Below are positions 5,366 to 9,170 of a stretch of DNA of 9,170 nt, in pieces. Made by a program: the position numbers and the translations under genes. Every line of letters begins with the position of its first letter. Within the stretch, counting starts at the first letter, position 1. Under the pieces are notes generated by a model. It was given only the letters and a program-made list of their open reading frames with translations. It was not told the origin of the DNA and did no database searches. The DNA lies in assembly GCA_027083115.1 (NCBI GenBank), contig JALWQN010000011.1, positions 1-9,170 of the forward strand, given 5' to 3'. This DNA is from Desulfurococcales archaeon (GTDB taxonomy: Archaea > Thermoproteota > Thermoprotei_A > Sulfolobales > NBVN01).

Positions 5366-6046
5366 ATGAAGGTTGTGTGGTACGGTCATTCAGCCTTCAA
5401 GGTCGAGATTAACGGGAAAACGTTCTTTGTGGATCCGTGGCTAACTAACCCTAAATCCCCCTTAAGAGACCTTAATGGACTGAACCCTGACTACATACTC
5501 GTGACCCACAGCCACGGCGATCACTTAGGAGACACCATACAGTTGCTTAAGATGTACCCCCAAGCTAAGGCCGTAGCGATATTCGAGCTAGCTAATTACA
5601 TAGCTTCCGAAATTAATGACACGAGCAGAGTCGTTGATGGAAACATTGGGGGACCCATAGACTTAGGAGACGGCTACTTCGCTGTCTTAACGACAGCCAC
5701 ACACTCATCGGATAAGGGAGCACCTACAGGAGTAGTTTTCGGTAAGGGTGAAGACATAGTTTATCACGCTGGAGACACCGGCTTAACCAGTGATATGGCT
5801 TTATTAGGTGAGCTCTATAAACCTAAGCTGGCTTTACTTCCTATAGGCGGTCACTACACTATGGGACCTAAGGAGGCTGCTAAGGCAGCAGAATTAATTA
5901 GGCCGAAGTACGTTATCCCAATGCATTACGGGACTTTCCCTGTCATTAAGGGCAGCCCAGACGAATTCACTCACTACCTGAAAGCCTTGGCTCCTTACAT
6001 AGAGGTTATAATTCCCGGACCTGGGGAAGAAATAGAGATTAAGTAA
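5366..6046 (+). CDS. UPF0173 metal-dependent hydrolase (metallo-beta-lactamase fold)
   Basis: This 226-residue protein has the usual UPF0173 length. The metal-binding signature HSHGDH (48-53: H48, H50, D52, H53) is complete, and the remaining ligands are visible: H113 (TATHSS), D137 (HAGDTG) and H187 (PMHYGT). H8 (YGHSAF) and FVDPWLTNP (21-29) are further family marks. Members are related to UlaG lactonases and to RNase Z-like folds; the true substrate is not known, so only a two-metal hydrolase can be stated. It is cytosolic, with no signal peptide. Start ATG 5366 with GGTGGT five bases upstream. It is monocistronic as far as can be seen, ending in a T-run (6047-6051) that may terminate it. 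Confidence 0.94.
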   Translation: MKVVWYGHSAFKVEINGKTFFVDPWLTNPKSPLRDLNGLNPDYILVTHSHGDHLGDTIQLLKMYPQAKAVAIFELANYIASEINDTSRVVDGNIGGPIDLGDGYFAVLTTATHSSDKGAPTGVVFGKGEDIVYHAGDTGLTSDMALLGELYKPKLALLPIGGHYTMGPKEAAKAAELIRPKYVIPMHYGTFPVIKGSPDEFTHYLKALAPYIEVIIPGPGEEIEIK

Positions 6047-6052
6047 TTTTTA
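6046..6052 (+). terminator. Possible T-run terminator after the UPF0173 gene
   Basis: A run of five Ts follows the stop codon directly. Crenarchaeal terminators are typically short U-runs without a stem. It would protect the minus-strand RNA gene downstream from antisense transcription. Confidence 0.3.
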
Positions 6053-6089
6053 GGAATTAATTAGGGAAATCGGTTTCTGGTCCCTTCCC

Positions 6090-6113
6090 AGCAGATCGTG
6101 TAGGCAATCTGTT
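6090..6113. repeat. Inverted repeat able to form a 7-bp hairpin
   Basis: AGCAGAT (6090-6096) and ATCTGTT (6107-6113) pair over seven positions, one of them a G:T wobble on the plus strand, around a 10-base loop. CCCT (6082-6085) and AGGG (6116-6119) could add an outer stem. It may be a structured RNA, a 3'-end structure or an operator. No ANA tail or k-turn that would make it an H/ACA guide was confirmed. Confidence 0.35.
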
Positions 6114-6127
6114 AGAGGGTTTTGAAG

Positions 6128-6187
6128 GACCTTCAGACCTGCGCGGGCTAATCACTCACTCATTCCTTTCAAGCTTCATCATCGGTC
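6128..6187 (-). ncRNA. Candidate C/D box guide sRNA (60 nt)
   Basis: Read on the minus strand, all parts occur in order and at archaeal spacing. Terminal stem GACC (6187-6184) pairs with GGTC (6131-6128). Box C is ATGATGA (6182-6176), followed by a 12-base guide (6175-6164), D'-like ATGA (6163-6160), four spacer bases, C'-like GTGATTA (6155-6149), a second 12-base guide (6148-6137) and box D CTGA (6136-6133). Such RNAs bind L7Ae, Nop5 and fibrillarin and direct 2'-O-methylation opposite the fifth guide base before box D or D'. By that rule the target stretches would be ACCTGCGCGGGC (a G methylated) and TCCTTTCAAGCT (a U methylated), as RNA. I cannot name the target RNAs. A TATA-like CTAAATAAAG (6220-6211) sits about 26 bases before the 5' end. 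The terminal boxes are perfect; the internal pair is degenerate, as is common. Confidence 0.62.
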
Positions 6188-6190
6188 TAA

Positions 6191-6220
6191 TCATATTTAT
6201 GAGTCACAGACTTTATTTAG
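6191..6220. promoter_or_regulatory. Overlapping divergent promoters for ubiX (+) and the C/D sRNA (-)
   Basis: On the plus strand TCATATTTATGA (6191-6202) is placed for a start near 6222, twelve bases before the ubiX ATG, with GGTG at 6225-6228 as a weak ribosome site. On the minus strand CTAAATAAAG (6220-6211) is placed for a start near 6189. The two transcripts would start about 33 bases apart and run divergently across each other's promoter. Confidence 0.42.
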
Positions 6221-6233
6221 TAATGGTGTTTTA

Positions 6234-6842
6234 ATGAAGGTTGTTTTAGGCGTAACTGGAGCTAGTGGAGTTATTTACGGGTTAGCATTAGCTCACGCTC
6301 TGAAAGATCTTGTTCAACCTCCTTACTGCATCATATCAGACTCAGCCCTTAAAGTAGCTAGCTATGAGTGCGAAAGCAGTGAGAAATTCCTGAAAGCGCT
6401 CTCAAGAAATTGCCTTAAAGTCTATAGGGAGGATGAAATGACTTCACCATTAGCTTCATCATCCTTCCTTATTGATGCTGGAGTGATAGCGCCATGCTCT
6501 CTAAAGACACTCTCTGACATAGCAAATTCTCGTCAGGACACCTTAATTAGTAGGGCCTCCGGAAATCTACTTAGGTTAAGGAAAAAACTGGTTTTGCTGG
6601 TTAGGGAAACACCATTATCTACGTTAGATATTACGAACATGCTTAAGGCTTCCTTAGCTGGTGCTGTAGTGATGCCGGCATCACCTGCCTTCTACCATAA
6701 ACCTAAAGGGATTGATGATCTAGTGAATTTCGTTGTAGGTAAAATCCTCGACGTTCTCGAAATACCTAATAACCTTTACTTAAGGTGGGGGAAAACATCA
6801 ATTACTCAAGGTAATCCTCTTTGCGACCAGTTCTCCTACTAA
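6234..6842 (+). CDS. ubiX: UbiX-like flavin prenyltransferase
   Basis: UbiX joins a dimethylallyl group to FMN, making the prenylated flavin used by UbiD-type decarboxylases. Family marks run the full length: the FMN loop GVTGASGVIYG (6-16), IISDSA (33-38), IAPCSLKTLSDIA (85-97), LISRASGNLLR (104-114), the diagnostic VRETPLS (123-129), and PASPAFYHKPK (148-158). At 202 residues it is about 10-15 longer than usual. The conserved end NNLYLRWG (179-186) is followed by 16 extra residues that overlap, on the opposite strand, the 3' end of the Cys-rich gene by 41 bases. No ubiD-like partner is in the window. ATG 6234 is used; GGTG lies five bases upstream. Confidence 0.95.
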   Translation: MKVVLGVTGASGVIYGLALAHALKDLVQPPYCIISDSALKVASYECESSEKFLKALSRNCLKVYREDEMTSPLASSSFLIDAGVIAPCSLKTLSDIANSRQDTLISRASGNLLRLRKKLVLLVRETPLSTLDITNMLKASLAGAVVMPASPAFYHKPKGIDDLVNFVVGKILDVLEIPNNLYLRWGKTSITQGNPLCDQFSY

Positions 6843-7287
6843 GGAGATCCTTAACTTTCGTATCGAATTCCTTATCCTCTTTCTCTAGCTCCTTAAAGAA
6901 TTCATCACCGCTTTTCTTGAACTTAACTGCATAGGCACACCTTCCATCCGGCAGTAGAGCTCCTAACTCACAGTAGGCATACTGGCACTTAGGACCTAAG
7001 CACTCATCACCTATCCACCTACACATAGCAACTTTCTGAACGTGTCCCTTAACGACCTTATTGACGTATACTAGGGCTTTCTTACTGCACCGGAAGTAAG
7101 GACAAAGGGGGTTACATCTATCTCCTATCGGCATGGGCTTCTGCTTAAGCTCCCTCCAAGAAGCTTTCTTCCCCTCATGCCGTTGCTGTCTGTCCTTCCG
7201 CCACCTGCTGCCGTATCTCTCGCCTGGCCTCCGACCGCGATATTGCCGGTGAACATAATCCTTGTTATCGGTATTCAAACCCACCAC
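6802..7287 (-). CDS. Eight-cysteine protein with basic N-terminal tail (161 aa)
   Basis: I do not recognise a named family. Residues 1-50 are very basic and low-complexity (RQYRGRRPGERYGSRWRK), resembling an RNA-binding or disordered RG-type tail. Residues 55-120 hold eight cysteines in two clusters: C58-x3-C62-x4-C67, and C89-x6-C96-x4-C101-x4-C106-x10-C117, enough for an Fe-S cluster and/or zinc. The last 40 residues are charged and helical. The start is GTG 7287, the most upstream choice after an in-frame stop; GTG 7284 or TTG 7278 are possible. It begins 26 bases after the endA stop, on the same strand, so it is probably co-transcribed with endA. A role in RNA processing fits the tail and the neighbour but is inference. 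The stop lies inside the 3' end of ubiX. Confidence 0.8.
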   Translation of the reverse strand: MVGLNTDNKDYVHRQYRGRRPGERYGSRWRKDRQQRHEGKKASWRELKQKPMPIGDRCNPLCPYFRCSKKALVYVNKVVKGHVQKVAMCRWIGDECLGPKCQYAYCELGALLPDGRCAYAVKFKKSGDEFFKELEKEDKEFDTKVKDLLSRRTGRKEDYLE

Positions 7288-7313
7288 CGCAGAGGAAGTG
7301 ACACCATATTACC

Positions 7314-7817
7314 TTATGGCCTAAGCCATTTAAAAGTTATGTAGACTCTTTGTTTAGATGGGTAGGTGATTGCCAGCAACAACTCCTTCCTAACGCTATG
7401 TGAGACTCTTCCCCAACCTATTAGGTCCCCAGGATCAACTAGTTCATCATGCATCACTACCTTAACTAGATAGGGAGCGTGCTCTAAACCTGGCCTCTTC
7501 CTGTAAACCGCAAAATCAACGCCATACTTGAGGGCAGACCTCACAATGAAGCCGGCGTCCCTTAATTCCCTATAGGTGTGGTACAAGCTCATGATATTGG
7601 GGACTTTATCCTTCACGTAATCAATTAGTTCCTCGAACGAAAGTACCGAGTCTCCCTTCACAACCTTAAGAATGCCTTTCTCCGTAAGGTAGAGTGTCTC
7701 ATACAGTGAGAGCTCAATCGGTCTACTTATTTCTGTGGTTTTAGGTTTCCTTAATCCTACAGGATTACCGAAAAACCCATTAGCAAAAAGGCACCTAGCT
7801 AGCTCCTTATCGAACAC
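7314..7817 (-). CDS. endA: tRNA splicing endonuclease, catalytic subunit EndA
   Basis: EndA cuts both ends of bulge-helix-bulge introns in pre-tRNAs and archaeal pre-rRNA. The catalytic triad is present, counting from the GTG: Y105 (DFAVY), H113 (GLEHAPY) and K144 (HSVRKEL), inside the conserved YRELRDAGFIVRSALKYGVDFAVY and GWGRVSHSVRK blocks. Residues 15-65 match the N-terminal domain (GFFGNPVGLRKPK onward). Crenarchaeal EndA works as a heterotetramer with a non-catalytic subunit, not seen here, which broadens its choice of intron positions. The start is doubtful: GTG 7817 is the only canonical in-frame start, yet the frame stays open upstream to 7916 and the residues encoded at 7849-7818 (IATLIGSKAVV) look like the missing first strand of the fold. 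It would be needed to remove the introns in the two tRNAs of this window. Confidence 0.96.
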   Translation of the reverse strand: MFDKELARCLFANGFFGNPVGLRKPKTTEISRPIELSLYETLYLTEKGILKVVKGDSVLSFEELIDYVKDKVPNIMSLYHTYRELRDAGFIVRSALKYGVDFAVYRKRPGLEHAPYLVKVVMHDELVDPGDLIGWGRVSHSVRKELLLAITYPSKQRVYITFKWLRP

Positions 7818-7872
7818 TACTGCCTTAGAGCCTATAAGGGTAGCTATTCCTGGACCGCACTTTATGTAGCCC

Positions 7873-8577
7873 TTACTTCTGGAGGGAGATGTACCTGAGA
7901 TAAGTCCCCACCCTCTTCATTATGTCTGCAGCGTCCTCAAGCTTATCAAGCAGCTCCTTAATAAGAATTAATGCCCCCACATCCTTACTGTAGCTCCTCA
8001 GCACCAGAAGACCCCCTTCCCTATATAAGTCATCGACTGCATTCTCTGTCTTAATGAGCTTAATGTAGAGCTCCCTAAACACTTTGTTGTTGTGACCTAC
8101 TTTACCAAGCATGCTTATGTTTGTGTCAAGCATCTCTATCAACTTAGTCAACATGGAATCAAGAAGTGCGTAAAGCTCATCCGGCATTCTCTTAAACTCC
8201 TTATTACTTAAGAGCAAGTTCCTGTAAGCAGCTGCCTCCCCGTGCTCGGCAGCCCTAACTAAATCCTGAATCACGTTAACGTATACGTCCTTAAAGGTTA
8301 AGGTTGGAGAGACCCTCAGAACGTACTCCATCAGATTGATGCCTTGATTCTCAATATCGTCTTTAGTGGCCCTAATTCTTGAATACCTCTTATTCACTGC
8401 CTCAATATATCCATTATCTAAGTCCTTAAACGTCAGGACAAGCTCTCTATACACCTCCTCAACATTCCTTAAAATCATGTTGAGTTGCTCCATTATTTGG
8501 GACTCTGCTATGCTCTCCTTAACCACGTTACTGGTCTCCTCCAAGTTAATTCCTTCACCAGACATTAGTATGCCCAT
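7873..8577 (-). CDS. DUF47/PhoU-like helical protein
   Basis: This 234-residue protein is almost all alpha-helical and acidic, like the DUF47 (UPF0111, TIGR00153) group of the PhoU superfamily, whose members often accompany phosphate transporters or act as metal-binding regulators. Family-like parts are the central AAEHGEAAAYRNLL (109-122), KTENAVDDLYREG (176-188) and the closing helix LIKELLDKLEDAADIMKRVG (205-224). No transporter gene is adjacent, so a phosphate role is uncertain. ATG 8577 lies about 23 bases after the TATA-like CTTATTTAATG (8595-8605, read in reverse) and has no ribosome site, which suggests a leaderless mRNA; ATG 8565 is an alternative. Its stop is at 7873, inside the open upstream extension of endA, so coupling to endA is likely. 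Confidence 0.82.
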   Translation of the reverse strand: MGILMSGEGINLEETSNVVKESIAESQIMEQLNMILRNVEEVYRELVLTFKDLDNGYIEAVNKRYSRIRATKDDIENQGINLMEYVLRVSPTLTFKDVYVNVIQDLVRAAEHGEAAAYRNLLLSNKEFKRMPDELYALLDSMLTKLIEMLDTNISMLGKVGHNNKVFRELYIKLIKTENAVDDLYREGGLLVLRSYSKDVGALILIKELLDKLEDAADIMKRVGTYLRYISLQK

Positions 8578-8594
8578 GTGGTTTTCCAGAGAGA

Positions 8595-8605
8595 CTTATT
8601 TAATG
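8595..8605 (-). promoter_or_regulatory. TATA box for the DUF47 (and endA) transcript
   Basis: On the minus strand this reads CATTAAATAAG, centred about 23 bases before the ATG at 8577. It fits leaderless transcription. The element lies in the 47-base gap after the upstream helical-protein gene, so the DUF47-endA-Cys-rich group can be transcribed separately. Confidence 0.45.
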
Positions 8606-8624
8606 TTATTGTTTCTTACTGCCT

Positions 8625-9053
8625 TCAAGAATTCTTCATTGCGTCAAGCTTTTCTTTAGCTATCTCTTCCAGAGATTCAATACTTGCTAACTCATTTTCC
8701 ACGTACTGAATTAAGCCACCTATTTGCTTATCCCCCCTGGATCGACGTTCTTTAGCAAGCGACAGCAACTTAAGGAACTGCTCTCTCTCATCCTTTAAGG
8801 ATATCCATAAGTTAAACTCCAGTAAGGTCGTAAGGGGTTCGCCAAAAACCCTTAATTCCGTAGTTTCTGCACTTCTTTTGAGGGCACGCAACATAGCTCT
8901 TCTGGAAACCCTCAGTTTCTCCAACGTTACCTTAATCTCACTCCAGGATGAGATGCCTCTCTCAAAATCAATTAATTGCTTCCTTAATTTACTCAGTAGT
9001 TCGTCACGACGCAAGGTGTGTTTCTCAATCTCCCTAAAAAGCTCAGCCTCCAC
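8625..9053 (-). CDS. Hypothetical helical/coiled-coil protein (142 aa)
   Basis: I do not recognise the family. The product is 142 residues, highly charged (Lys/Arg/Glu) and apparently all helical. Heptad-like stretches at about 4-35 and 38-65 suggest a coiled coil or a helical hairpin, with another long helix at about 85-140. It has no cysteines, signal peptide or membrane helix. The GTG at 9053 is chosen because GGGGAG (9061-9066) is a good ribosome site and the frame begins two bases after the stop of the upstream gene. That spacing shows it belongs to the same operon as the partial gene at the right edge. Its helical nature and the DUF47 gene beyond suggest scaffold or regulatory roles, but nothing more can be said. 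Confidence 0.72.
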   Translation of the reverse strand: MEAELFREIEKHTLRRDELLSKLRKQLIDFERGISSWSEIKVTLEKLRVSRRAMLRALKRSAETTELRVFGEPLTTLLEFNLWISLKDEREQFLKLLSLAKERRSRGDKQIGGLIQYVENELASIESLEEIAKEKLDAMKNS

Positions 9054-9055
9054 GC

Positions 9056-9169
9056 CTACGCTCCCCTAAGCGTGACTAAGCTATTATCTGCTAAGCCTTT
9101 CTCCCTCATTACTTCTTCATTACCCCAAACCTCGTTTTCGGGTACTCCCTCATCCTCAACAGCCTTAAA
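9056..9169 (-). CDS. C-terminal fragment of an unknown acidic protein (partial)
   Basis: A frame open from the right edge encodes 37 residues and stops at TAG 9058-9056. It begins FKAVEDEGVPENEVWGNEEV and ends LVTLRGA; it is acidic and polar, like a flexible C-terminal tail. The stop is two bases from the GTG of the next gene, whose ribosome site lies inside this frame. This tight packing is the main reason to prefer it. Another frame is also open from the edge and stops at 9109. The gene's identity cannot be told from this piece. Confidence 0.5.
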   Translation of the reverse strand, partial: FKAVEDEGVPENEVWGNEEVMREKGLADNSLVTLRGA

Positions 9170-9170
9170 C

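Noticed and set aside
8366..9069. Two plus-strand frames opposite the DUF47 and helical-protein genes
   Set aside because: Antisense shadows with Ser/Leu-rich random composition and no ribosome sites.
9109..9168. Alternative edge frame ending LRMREYPKTRFGVMKK
   Set aside because: It would leave a 55-base gap before the next gene, whereas the preferred frame ends two bases from that gene's start. Not fully excluded.
1..9170. CRISPR array, insertion sequence, attachment site, toxin-antitoxin or defence system
   Set aside because: No spaced direct repeats, transposase or integrase, inverted-repeat ends or defence domains were seen. Although two tRNA genes are present, no tRNA 3'-end duplicate was found.

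Overview
The window looks like chromosomal DNA from a hyperthermophilic crenarchaeon (Thermoproteota), perhaps of the Desulfurococcales/Fervidicoccales type; the order is a guess. The reasons are: protein genes that are AT-rich while the tRNA and 5S genes are strongly GC-rich; tRNA genes interrupted by tiny bulge-helix-bulge introns; a 5S rRNA gene standing alone; a DUF1512 gene, a family I associate with Crenarchaeota; a type II methionine aminopeptidase; a crenarchaeal-type tRNA splicing endonuclease; and gene starts with TATA-like boxes about 25-30 bases upstream and GGTG/GAGG ribosome sites or none.

Left part (1-2274): a small unknown gene overlaps an Lrp/AsnC regulator (+), which converges on a YjbQ/UPF0047 gene (-). 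A divergent promoter region then drives yjbQ leftward and, rightward, an apparent three-gene unit: a 44-codon leaderless ORF, a 169-aa unknown protein and a 107-aa C2H2-type zinc-finger protein, each overlapping the next.

Stable-RNA part (2341-2800): tRNA-Met(CAT) with one 16-nt intron, and 6 bases later tRNA-Gln(CTG) with two introns (32/33 and 37/38). A 5S rRNA gene on the minus strand faces them.

Centre (2884-6046): a minus-strand operon reads methionine aminopeptidase, DUF1512 membrane-anchored protein, small membrane zinc-ribbon protein. It is divergent from a UPF0173 metallo-hydrolase. A 187-base gap follows (6047-6233). It contains, on the minus strand, a sequence with every part of an archaeal C/D box guide RNA (6128-6187) plus a separate hairpin, and then the promoter of a UbiX-type flavin prenyltransferase (+).

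Right part (6802-9170): a minus-strand cluster reads, in transcription order, an acidic C-terminal fragment of an unknown gene, a 142-aa helical protein, a DUF47/PhoU-like protein with its own leaderless promoter, the catalytic EndA subunit of the tRNA splicing endonuclease, and an eight-cysteine protein with a basic tail. The last overlaps the 3' end of ubiX by 41 bases.

A theme runs through the window: stable-RNA genes (two tRNAs, 5S, a likely 2'-O-methylation guide) lie near the enzyme that removes the tRNA introns, and near small Cys/Zn-containing proteins of unknown function. The best leads are the doubly interrupted tRNA-Gln, the C/D guide RNA with unknown targets, the apparent lack of a canonical start codon for full-length EndA, and the uncharacterised small-protein operons.
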